DNA from: an uncultured Lachnospiraceae bacterium
GTDB taxonomy: Bacteria; Bacillota; Clostridia; Lachnospirales; Lachnospiraceae
DNA: 11,996 nt
Direction of reading: 5' to 3'
NCBI GenBank assembly: GCA_948438565.1
Contig: CAOJLW010000044.1
Coordinates: forward strand, 1 to 11,996
The notes beneath the pieces were generated by a model, which did not search any database, had not been told where the DNA came from, and saw nothing but the letters and a program-made list of their open reading frames with translations. How positions within the stretch are numbered: position 1 is the first letter of the stretch; every line of letters begins with the position of its first letter. The position numbers and the translations under genes are program-made. Shown one piece after another: positions 1-6,005 of the stretch.

Positions 1-251
1 TCTGTATCCGGCTCTTTGATCTCTGTTTTCTTTTTTACCTTGTTTTCCACTTCTTTTTTCGTTTCTTTCTTAGCGACCGTCTTTTTCTTTGTATTTTCCG
101 TATCGCTGACGGCTGCCTGCTGCTGCGGCTCCTTTGGCTTTTCCTTGCCATTGTACAGATACATACCCGCAAGTCCTAAAACAGCAGCCACGACAAACAC
201 CGCTGCTATTTTATATTGATTTTTCCGAAAAAAGTTACTGCCTCTTCTCAT
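1..251 (-). CDS. spoIIQ: Membrane-anchored sporulation protein, probably SpoIIQ-type M23 peptidase (3' end cut by window)
   Basis: Only the first 83 codons are in the window. The protein begins MRRGSNFF, with a short basic cytoplasmic tail. One hydrophobic membrane segment follows at about residues 14-33 (IAAVFVVAAVLGLAGMYLY region), then a very Lys/Glu-rich linker. The catalytic part, if there is one, lies beyond the left edge. This layout, and the position directly downstream of spoIID on the same strand, match SpoIIQ. That forespore membrane protein carries a LytM/M23 domain and forms the channel with SpoIIIAH across the two sporulation membranes. The start at 251 is preferred because GGATGGTGAT lies just upstream. 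In-frame ATGs at 266 and 272 lack such a site. The gap to spoIID is 68 nt and holds a 10-bp palindrome (GACTATAGTC) but no promoter I trust, so co-transcription with spoIID is likely. Another membrane-anchored M23 or LysM protein is possible, because the diagnostic domain is not visible. Confidence 0.6.
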   Translation of the reverse strand, partial: MRRGSNFFRKNQYKIAAVFVVAAVLGLAGMYLYNGKEKPKEPQQQAAVSDTENTKKKTVAKKETKKEVENKVKKKTEIKEPDT

Positions 252-287
252 ATCATCACCATCCATAGTCATATTTTGCTGTTTGCT

Positions 288-297
288 GACTATAGTC
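288..297. repeat. 10-bp perfect palindrome between spoIID and the spoIIQ-like gene
   Basis: GACTATAGTC reads the same on both strands and sits in the 68-nt gap. It could be a protein binding site or a chance palindrome. No terminator-like T run follows it on either strand. Confidence 0.35.
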
Positions 298-319
298 TGT
301 GCGTATTTCGAAGTTTTAT

Positions 320-1243
320 TCAGTCGATAGCAAATTCAATGCCGTCATAATAATATTTTAAAATATCCTGATAGGTATACCCGGCCTCCGCCAATTGATT
401 GGCGCCATACAGGCTGGCCCCCAACCCATGTCCTAAGCCTTTTGTCATCACGCGAATCTCTCCGTCCACTTCCTTGAAGGAAAAAGCGGACGAATTCCAG
501 TCATACGCAAGCCTCAGCTCTTCACCGGAAACAATATTTCCCTCAATGGAAATCTCCGTCACATACCCGGCCGTATCCTTTTTTGTAATGACAATCCCAG
601 CCAATAGCTCCTCCGCAGTCTTTTCTGTAGCCGCCGCTTTCGTCGCGTCGCTAAAGAATGTCGCGCCTGTTGCAATCAATTGCTGCGGCGTATAAAACAC
701 CACTTTTAAAAAATCCTCAGAGGGCAAATCCATTCGGCTGTCCACACTTTTTAAATACGGATACTCGTCATTTCCATAGACCTCAGCCGCCTCTCTGGTA
801 TATCCTGCGCTGCACCGATGGAAATCCGCTTTGATATATGCTTCGCCATGACGCATGACAATCCCTGCCGTTTCTTCGATACAGCTTTTGATACGGCTAA
901 AATATTTCGAGAAATTTTCCTGTCCCCACATCTTGATCATTTCCCCTTTGGTCAGACCCTCCGGCAATTCTTCCCCCTGCTCAATCGCGCGGATACAGTT
1001 TGTCCGAGCAATCACTGCCTGTGCTTTGATGGCTTCCGTTTCTGTTTCCATGCTGATTTCATTTGCCAGAATTCCCGGCAGGATATCCTCGTCCAAAACC
1101 GATTCCGATTCTTCCGTCGAAGGAATCAACGATAAATCTTCCATGGAATTTTTGCCTGTCCCCTGTATTAAAATTGTAAATACCACAGGAATCAGTATAA
1201 AAAATGCTGCCCCGCAAAAAATTCGATATAAAAAATGCTTCAT
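320..1243 (-). CDS. spoIID: Stage II sporulation protein D (SpoIID), peptidoglycan lytic transglycosylase
   Basis: SpoIID is a membrane-anchored enzyme that cleaves denuded glycan strands, acting with SpoIIM and SpoIIP during engulfment of the forespore. The 307-residue protein has a single N-terminal membrane segment (about 8-27), an acidic linker (about 34-53) and a SpoIID domain to the end. Visible family motifs are NEIS..ETEAIKAQAVIART (61-81), where Glu62 sits at the position of the catalytic Glu of the family's SEMP motif. DFHRCSAGYT (140-149) and a C-terminal GHGLGASLYGANQLA block followed by YTYQDILKYYY are also present. Its length is slightly below that of the B. subtilis protein. 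The ATG at 1243 is the only sensible start, since an in-frame TAA lies two codons upstream. No Shine-Dalgarno sequence is visible before it. The start codon is embedded in an inverted repeat and follows a sigma-E-like promoter very closely. The gene lies 28 nt downstream of rsmA. Confidence 0.93.
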   Translation of the reverse strand: MKHFLYRIFCGAAFFILIPVVFTILIQGTGKNSMEDLSLIPSTEESESVLDEDILPGILANEISMETETEAIKAQAVIARTNCIRAIEQGEELPEGLTKGEMIKMWGQENFSKYFSRIKSCIEETAGIVMRHGEAYIKADFHRCSAGYTREAAEVYGNDEYPYLKSVDSRMDLPSEDFLKVVFYTPQQLIATGATFFSDATKAAATEKTAEELLAGIVITKKDTAGYVTEISIEGNIVSGEELRLAYDWNSSAFSFKEVDGEIRVMTKGLGHGLGASLYGANQLAEAGYTYQDILKYYYDGIEFAID

Positions 1244-1265
1244 GTTTTAAATATATGAAGCATTT
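1233..1265 (-). repeat. Perfect 11-bp inverted repeat covering the spoIID start codon
   Basis: The arms are 1233-1243 (AAATGCTTCAT) and 1255-1265 (ATGAAGCATTT), separated by 11 nt. In the minus-strand RNA, the 3' arm is the first codons of spoIID, AUG AAG CAU UU. A transcript reading through from rsmA could therefore fold and hide the spoIID start. There is no T run, so it is not a classical terminator. Confidence 0.75.
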
Positions 1266-1277
1266 CAATAATTATGC
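1250..1277 (-). promoter_or_regulatory. Candidate sigma-E promoter of spoIID
   Basis: On the minus strand, GCATAAT (1277-1271) is followed after 13 nt by CATATATT (1257-1250). This compares well with the sigma-E pattern KMATATT, 13-15 nt, CATACAMT, which is expected for spoIID. The -35 overlaps the rsmA stop codon (GCA TAA). The predicted start of transcription falls at about 1243-1244, at the spoIID ATG itself, so the message would be leaderless or nearly so. That agrees with the missing ribosome binding site. Confidence 0.5.
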
Positions 1278-2150
1278 GTTTTGTTTTAAGGACGCCTTTA
1301 ACCGATCGCTTAATTGCGCAAACTCCGCCAACGTCAGTTTTTCTCCCCGGATATCTGCGGAAAGTCCCATCGCCAAAAGCGTGTCCCAAACCGCTTCCTT
1401 GGAACAGCAAAGACCGCCGGCATGATACAGTGCATTGGCCAGGGTTTTCCTCCTCTGATTAAACGACGCCCGAATGATCCGAAACATCCAAGCCGCATCC
1501 GTCACCTCCACCGGCGGCCGCTCATACCGCTCCAAGCGGATTACCGCGCTTCCAACCGTCGGCCTTGGCATAAAACAATTGGGCGGCACATTGGCCACGA
1601 TCACCGGTTTGGCATAATACTGCACCGCAAGGGACAACGCTCCATACTCTTTGCCGCCCGGCCCCGCCTGCATACGATCCGCCACTTCCTTTTGCACCAT
1701 CACCGTAATGCTGTGAATCGGCAAAGGTTTTTCCAACAGGGACATGACAATCGGCGTCGTAATATAATAGGGAAGGTTCGCGACAACTTTCATCGATTTG
1801 CCCGCACATCTTTCTAACGCGAAAGCCGTCAAATCCATTTTTAAAATATCCGATTCGATCACCTCCACATTGGAATATCCATGTAGCGTTTCCTCCAAAA
1901 TCGGAATCAAATTTCTGTCAATTTCAACCGCCGCCACCGAACCCGCCGATTCGCAGAGACGTTGCGTCATCGTGCCAATCCCCGGCCCAATCTCCAACAC
2001 AAAATCATCCGGACCAATTTCGGCCGCTTTAATAATTTTGTCCAGCACGTGCGTATCAATTAAAAAATTCTGGCCAAACTTTTTCTGAAAATGAAAATTA
2101 TATTTTTGAATGACTGCAATCGTATTCTGCGGATTCCCTAAACTCGCCAT
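1272..2150 (-). CDS. rsmA: 16S rRNA (adenine-N6,N6)-dimethyltransferase RsmA (KsgA)
   Basis: RsmA dimethylates two adjacent adenosines (A1518 and A1519 in E. coli numbering) in the 3' hairpin of 16S rRNA, a late step and checkpoint in 30S subunit maturation, using S-adenosylmethionine. The 292-residue protein has the usual length and all main motifs. These are FGQNFLID (25-32), the SAM-binding loop EIGPGIG (53-59), the acidic residue ending beta 2 in VEID (76), D101, and the catalytic NLPYYITTP (125-133). MVQKEVADRM, the RPTVGSAVIRL strand and FNQRRKTL follow in the C-terminal region. The ATG start at 2150 is fixed by an in-frame stop ten codons upstream. The ribosome binding site is weak, with only a G-rich stretch about 13 nt away. 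It is the first gene of the minus-strand run rsmA-spoIID-spoIIQ and is probably expressed in vegetative cells. Confidence 0.97.
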   Translation of the reverse strand: MASLGNPQNTIAVIQKYNFHFQKKFGQNFLIDTHVLDKIIKAAEIGPDDFVLEIGPGIGTMTQRLCESAGSVAAVEIDRNLIPILEETLHGYSNVEVIESDILKMDLTAFALERCAGKSMKVVANLPYYITTPIVMSLLEKPLPIHSITVMVQKEVADRMQAGPGGKEYGALSLAVQYYAKPVIVANVPPNCFMPRPTVGSAVIRLERYERPPVEVTDAAWMFRIIRASFNQRRKTLANALYHAGGLCCSKEAVWDTLLAMGLSADIRGEKLTLAEFAQLSDRLKASLKQNA

Positions 2151-2181
2151 CTTACGCCAATACCCCCAATGATTTTTTCAT

Positions 2182-2210
2182 AGAATACCATAGAACCAAA
2201 TCAAATGCAA
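2182..2210 (-). promoter_or_regulatory. Sigma-A promoter of rsmA with extended -10
   Basis: On the minus strand, TTGCAT (2210-2205) is followed after 17 nt by TATTCT (2187-2182), preceded by TGG, which gives an extended -10. The start of transcription should lie near 2175, about 25 nt before the rsmA ATG. It is divergent from the radical SAM promoter at 2282-2310. Confidence 0.65.
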
Positions 2211-2259
2211 TTTTTAATCCCGAATCTGCAACGGACATGAGCCATCCTCTCTCCAGTTC

Positions 2260-2273
2260 AGAACAAACATTCT
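2260..2273. promoter_or_regulatory. Weak LexA-box-like site upstream of the radical SAM promoter
   Basis: A-GAAC-AAAC-ATTC-T fits the Firmicutes LexA pattern (GAAC, RNRY, GTTY) except for A in place of G at the start of the second half-site. It overlaps a 5-bp hairpin (CAGAA/TTCTG, 2259-2274). It lies about 61 nt, centre to centre, from a better match at 2321-2334. On its own it would not be convincing. Confidence 0.2.
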
Positions 2274-2281
2274 GTTGACTG

Positions 2282-2310
2282 TTGCAATTTTCAAGCGACC
2301 ATGTTATACT
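2282..2310 (+). promoter_or_regulatory. Sigma-A promoter of the radical SAM / DUF4130 operon
   Basis: TTGCAA (2282-2287), a 17-nt spacer and TATACT (2305-2310) make a near-consensus promoter. Transcription should start near 2317, about 32 nt before the ATG at 2349. The in-frame ATG at 2301 lies inside the spacer and so cannot be the translation start. Confidence 0.75.
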
Positions 2311-2313
2311 ATA

Positions 2314-2335
2314 GCAAACCAGAACATTCGTTTGC
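2314..2335. promoter_or_regulatory. Operator candidate: LexA-box-like sequence nested in a 6-bp dyad
   Basis: AGAACATTCGTTTG (2321-2334) matches the Firmicutes LexA/DinR box (CGAAC RNRY GTTYG), differing only at the first base and at one purine position of the centre. It sits just downstream of the predicted transcription start, a position where LexA binding would block transcription. A separate perfect dyad, GCAAAC (2314-2319) and GTTTGC (2330-2335) with a 10-nt centre, overlaps it and could be the true operator of another regulator, or a leader hairpin. Binding is inference. Confidence 0.4.
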
Positions 2336-2348
2336 AAAGGAGTCCTCT

Positions 2349-3716
2349 ATGCATCCATTATCCACTAACGCAAATTGTTCCCCCGCAACCCGCCTGTCCC
2401 CTACCATTTTAGATAAACTGACCATTCTAACCGCCGCCGCCAAATACGACGTCGCCTGCACCTCCAGCGGCGTGGACAGAAAAGGCGACGGAGCCGGGAT
2501 TGGCAATACCATGTCCTGCGGCATCTGCCACAGTTTTGCCGCAGACGGCCGCTGTATTTCCCTGCTTAAAATTCTATATACCAACGAATGTATTTTTAAC
2601 TGCGCCTATTGTCAGAATAATCGCAATGCCGACGTCCCCCGCGCCACCTTTACGCCGGAAGAAATCTGCACCCTGACCATTGAATTTTACCGCAGAAACT
2701 ATATCGAAGGCCTGTTCTTAAGCTCCGGGATTATAAAAAGTCCGGACTTCACGATGGATTTGATCTATCAGACGCTCTACCGGCTGCGCACCGTCTATCG
2801 CTTTCAGGGATATATCCATGTCAAAGCGATTCCCGGAGCCGATCCGATTCTCATTGAAAAAGCCGGATTTTTAGCCGACCGCATGAGCGTCAATCTGGAA
2901 CTGCCCACCAGCGACGCTCTTCGCAAGCTAGCTCCCTGCAAATCCCGCAAGACCATTTTAGAGCCTATGCGCCAAATCCAAAACGGCATTACGCAAAATA
3001 AAAACGAACTGACGCTTTACCGCCATACGCCTCAGTTTGTCCCTGCGGGACAAAGTACGCAGATGATCATCGGGGCTACGCCGGAAAATGACTTTCAGAT
3101 TATGAGCGTAGCCGAAAACCTCTACCAAAAATTTGGCCTAAAACGCGTATTTTATTCCGCCTTTGTCAATGTCAATCACAACGCGGATCTGCCGGCTTTG
3201 CCCGGCGGGCCGCCCCTGCTGCGCGAACACCGGCTTTACCAGGCAGACTGGCTATTGCGCTATTATGGCTTTACGGTTACGGAACTGCTCTCGGAGGACA
3301 AGCCCAATTTTAATATCTATCTGGATCCCAAGTGTGACTGGGCGCTGCGGCACTTAGAATTTTTTCCAGTTGAAATCCATACGGCGGATTATCAGACCTT
3401 GCTCCGCGTCCCCGGCATTGGAGCCAAATCCGCCGGGCGCATCATAAAAGCGCGGCGCGGCTGCAAATTAAATTTTGCGGATCTCAAAAAGATCGGCGTT
3501 GTCTTAAAACGCGCCCTTTATTTTATCACCTGCAACGGGCGCATGATGTACCCTACCAAGCTGGAAGAAGATTATATCTGCCGCAACCTCTTATCCGACC
3601 GTAGCCAAATCCCACGGGAACTGCGGGAAGAAGGCTATCGGCAGCTTTCCCTGTTCGACGACGTCAATTTTGGAGGTGATTCCAATGTATGTATTCCAAT
3701 GCCCAAACAGTATTGA
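2349..3716 (+). CDS. Putative DNA modification/repair radical SAM protein (TIGR03916-like)
   Basis: The 455-residue protein has the radical SAM cluster motif CIFNCAYC (Cys81, Cys85, Cys88), which should bind a [4Fe-4S] cluster and S-adenosylmethionine. The preceding segment SCGICHSF..DGRC holds three more cysteines (57, 60, 69), possible ligands of a second site. The ..EGLFLSSGII, YIHVKAIPGADP and MSVNLELP blocks are those of the family annotated as putative DNA modification/repair radical SAM protein. A helix-hairpin-helix (LLRVPGIGAKSAGRIIKAR, about 351-369) suggests DNA binding. Near the C-terminus, QLSLF (432-436) matches the consensus beta-clamp binding pentapeptide. The start is ATG 2349, with AAAGGAG six bases upstream. 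The gene overlaps the DUF4130 gene by 32 nt and the two are surely one transcript. The substrate is unknown, and a repair role rests on the HhH, the partner gene and the possible LexA box. Confidence 0.9.
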   Translation: MHPLSTNANCSPATRLSPTILDKLTILTAAAKYDVACTSSGVDRKGDGAGIGNTMSCGICHSFAADGRCISLLKILYTNECIFNCAYCQNNRNADVPRATFTPEEICTLTIEFYRRNYIEGLFLSSGIIKSPDFTMDLIYQTLYRLRTVYRFQGYIHVKAIPGADPILIEKAGFLADRMSVNLELPTSDALRKLAPCKSRKTILEPMRQIQNGITQNKNELTLYRHTPQFVPAGQSTQMIIGATPENDFQIMSVAENLYQKFGLKRVFYSAFVNVNHNADLPALPGGPPLLREHRLYQADWLLRYYGFTVTELLSEDKPNFNIYLDPKCDWALRHLEFFPVEIHTADYQTLLRVPGIGAKSAGRIIKARRGCKLNFADLKKIGVVLKRALYFITCNGRMMYPTKLEEDYICRNLLSDRSQIPRELREEGYRQLSLFDDVNFGGDSNVCIPMPKQY

Positions 3717-4473
3717 CGGCATTTTATCCGGCGTCTATGACGCCTGGGCCAGCCGCTACGGTCATAAAAATATCCAACTTTCCTCTGATGAAAGCGGCGA
3801 GCTGACGCTTTTTTCCGAATATATCCCGGTCACTGCGGATTTTGAAAAAAGCCAAAAGGTATCGCGCACTCTGATCCGCCGTCTGGGCGTCAAATTCTAC
3901 GAGACGATCTGCGCGACCGCCATGTCAGACGGCAGCTGCCGCAAGCTGACCATGGACAAAGCCAACGCCATCTATCAGACGATTGTCATGGCCCTGTCCC
4001 TGCCGGACGGCGCCAAGGTACTGGAATATCTGGGGGAACCCTGTATCGCCTGCATTTTTGAGCTGCGCCGCCAGACCTATAACGAAGGCCATCATCTGCT
4101 GGAATTTCTCCGCTTTACAGAGCTGGAAAATGGTATTTTATTTGCACAGATACATCCAAAAAACGCCGTCCTGCCCATCTTGGCCTCTCATTTTACCAAC
4201 CGCCTGCCCCTGGAAAACTTTATGATCTATGACGCGCCCCATCAAACAGCCGCCGTCCATAAAGCCTCCAAGGATTACATGATTGTCGACGCCTCCTCCA
4301 TCAACCTGTCCGCAATCCAATCGCTTTCTGCAGACGAAGAACATTTTCGCAATCTCTGGCGCGCCTTTTTTGAAACCATAGCCATACCGGAACGACAAAA
4401 TTTAAAGCTGCAAATTCAAAATATTCCCAAACGCTTTTGGGCAGATACCGTAGAACTGCGCGACCGTCTATAA
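3685..4473 (+). CDS. DUF4130 family putative DNA metabolism protein (TIGR03915-like)
   Basis: This is a 262-residue soluble protein of unknown biochemical function, the usual partner of the radical SAM protein encoded just upstream. In many proteobacteria the same domain is joined to a uracil-DNA-glycosylase-family domain, which is the main reason it is assigned to DNA repair. Here it stands alone. Recognisable blocks of DUF4130 are EGHHLLEFLRF (134-144), HPKNAVLPILASHFTNRLPLE (157-177), MIYD (180-183) and the C-terminal FRNLWRAFFETIAIPERQN (221-239) followed by PKRFW. The N-terminal 85 residues are less distinctive. The start at 3685 is chosen because GGAGGTGA lies five bases before it. An in-frame TTG at 3670 has no such site. 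The start lies inside the end of the radical SAM gene, so translational coupling is likely. No terminator hairpin follows, so some read-through into trkA is possible. Confidence 0.85.
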   Translation: MYVFQCPNSIDGILSGVYDAWASRYGHKNIQLSSDESGELTLFSEYIPVTADFEKSQKVSRTLIRRLGVKFYETICATAMSDGSCRKLTMDKANAIYQTIVMALSLPDGAKVLEYLGEPCIACIFELRRQTYNEGHHLLEFLRFTELENGILFAQIHPKNAVLPILASHFTNRLPLENFMIYDAPHQTAAVHKASKDYMIVDASSINLSAIQSLSADEEHFRNLWRAFFETIAIPERQNLKLQIQNIPKRFWADTVELRDRL

Positions 4474-4518
4474 AATTTTGGATTTTTTTATGCACATACT
4501 TCATTTTTCGACATAAGA

Positions 4519-4527
4519 TGATATAAT
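4519..4527 (+). promoter_or_regulatory. Extended -10 promoter of trkAH
   Basis: TGATATAAT is a perfect extended -10 (TG, one base, TATAAT at 4522-4527). The -35 region at about 4499-4505 is poor (TTCATT at 16 nt), as is common when the extended element is present. Transcription should begin near 4534, giving a leader of about 70 nt. Confidence 0.65.
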
Positions 4528-4540
4528 ATAGTACATCCAA

Positions 4541-4584
4541 GTAACAGCGGCATAATCTGCCAGACTGTTACGCATCTACAGATG
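4541..4584 (+). promoter_or_regulatory. Structured leader of trkA: nested hairpin plus a second small stem
   Basis: GTAACAG (4541-4547) pairs with CTGTTAC (4565-4571). Inside it, GGCA (4549-4552) pairs with TGCC (4558-4561) around a five-base loop. A second inverted repeat, CATCT/AGATG, lies at 4573-4584, just before AGGAGG (4593-4598). It has no terminator T run, and it is too short and lacks the conserved parts of the ydaO (c-di-AMP) riboswitch that often precedes K+ transporter genes. It may control mRNA stability or translation. Confidence 0.4.
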
Positions 4585-4604
4585 TCAAATACAGGAGGAT
4601 TGCT

Positions 4605-5993
4605 ATGTCAAAATCCAAACGCCCCGTTAAGTCAGGATTAAATATTATTATCGTCGGCTGCGGAAAAGTCGGGGTTACATTGATTGAGCAGCTCAGCAAG
4701 GAAGGGCATGATATTACCATCATTGATAAAAATGCCCAAAAGGTACAGGAAATTGCCAGCTATTACGATATCATGGGACTTGCCGGAAACGGCGCAAGCT
4801 ACAGCATACAGCGTGACGCCGGAATTGCAAACGCCGATTTGATGATCGCAGTCACCAATTCCGACGAACTCAATCTGCTCTGCTGCATCCTGGCCAAGCA
4901 AGTCGGCCACTGCGCCTCCATTGCCAGGATCCGTACGCCGGATTACAGCAGCGAGGTCAACTATCTCCGGGAAAAACTGGGATTGGCCATGATTATCAAT
5001 CCGGAACTGGAAGCCTCCAAGGAGGCCGCCAGAATCCTCTATCTGCCCACCGCCCTCGAGGTCAATTCCTTTGCGCATGGTCAGGCGGAAATGATCAAAT
5101 TTAAAGTCCCGGCCAACAATGTCTTAAACGGGATGAGCATTGCCTATCTTGGTAAAAATATTGCTTCGGATATCCTGATTTGCGCCATCGAACGCAATGG
5201 CGACGTCTATATCCCGTCCGGCAACTTTGAAATGGCATCCGGCGACGTCATCTCTTTTGTCGCCACCCGTAAAATTGCCAAAAACTTTCTTGAAGAAATC
5301 GGTTTTAAAACACATCAGGTTAAAAACACCATGATCATTGGCGGCGGGAAAGCCTCCTATTATCTGGCCAAACAACTGATACATATGGGCATTTCAGTTA
5401 AAATAATTGAAAGTGACAAAATCCGCTGTGAGGAGCTTAGCATTCTGCTCCCTAAAGCAATTATCATCCATGGCGACGGAACCAATCCGGATCTGCTCAA
5501 AGAAGAAGGCATCGAATACACGGAATCCTTTATTGCGCTGACCGGCATTGACGAAGAAAATATCCTGCTGACACTGCACGCGCGGCAGGTGTCCAACGCC
5601 AAGGTCATCACAAAAATTAACCGTCTGGCTTTTAAGGACGTCATCAGCCACCTAGATTTGGGCAGCGTATTTTATCCGCGATATATCACTGCGGAAGCAA
5701 TTATCGCCTATGTCCGCGCTATGAAAAACTCTATGGACAGCAATATCGAAACGCTCTACCATATGTTTGATCATCGTGTGGAGGCAATCGAATTTCGGGT
5801 TTACGAACCCTCCAAAGTGACCAATATTCCGTTGATGAATCTGTCGTTAAAAAAAGATTTATTAATTTCGTTTATCAGTCGTAACGGCTCCATTATTATC
5901 CCAAGCGGCCAGGATTCCATTCAAGTTGGAGACTCCGTTATGATTGTAACGACCCATACGGGTTTTAACGATATCCTGGATATCTTGGAATAG
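4605..5993 (+). CDS. trkA: Trk system potassium uptake protein TrkA
   Basis: TrkA is the cytoplasmic gating subunit that binds NAD(H) or ATP and controls the TrkH channel. The 462-residue protein has the full-length architecture RCK_N, TrkA_C, RCK_N, TrkA_C. The first Rossmann domain starts at residue 12, with VGCGKVG (17-23) and an acidic Asp41 at the end of beta 2, as expected for NAD(H) binding. The second starts near 243 with IIGGGKAS, where the third glycine of GxGxxG is replaced by Ser251. The TrkA_C domains cover about 145-230 and 375-460, ending in blocks such as IPSGQDSIQVGDSVMIV. The ATG has AGGAGG six bases upstream. trkH follows after 12 nt, so the two are an operon. In Firmicutes, RCK proteins are often targets of c-di-AMP through the C domain, but nothing here proves that. 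Confidence 0.96.
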   Translation: MSKSKRPVKSGLNIIIVGCGKVGVTLIEQLSKEGHDITIIDKNAQKVQEIASYYDIMGLAGNGASYSIQRDAGIANADLMIAVTNSDELNLLCCILAKQVGHCASIARIRTPDYSSEVNYLREKLGLAMIINPELEASKEAARILYLPTALEVNSFAHGQAEMIKFKVPANNVLNGMSIAYLGKNIASDILICAIERNGDVYIPSGNFEMASGDVISFVATRKIAKNFLEEIGFKTHQVKNTMIIGGGKASYYLAKQLIHMGISVKIIESDKIRCEELSILLPKAIIIHGDGTNPDLLKEEGIEYTESFIALTGIDEENILLTLHARQVSNAKVITKINRLAFKDVISHLDLGSVFYPRYITAEAIIAYVRAMKNSMDSNIETLYHMFDHRVEAIEFRVYEPSKVTNIPLMNLSLKKDLLISFISRNGSIIIPSGQDSIQVGDSVMIVTTHTGFNDILDILE

Positions 5994-6005
5994 CGGGAGG
6001 ATATC

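Noticed and set aside
1233..1265. The inverted repeat between rsmA and spoIID as an rsmA terminator
   Set aside because: The stem is AT-rich, no T run follows on the minus strand, and its 3' arm is the spoIID coding start.
2152..2348. Open frames across the rsmA / radical SAM intergenic region, including an in-frame extension to an ATG at 2301
   Set aside because: The ATG at 2301 lies between the -35 and -10 of a near-consensus promoter, and the AAAGGAG before 2349 fixes the start. The minus-strand frame runs over both promoters.
4534..4604. A c-di-AMP (ydaO) riboswitch before trkA
   Set aside because: The leader is only about 70 nt and lacks the length and conserved pieces of that class. 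Only simple stems are seen.
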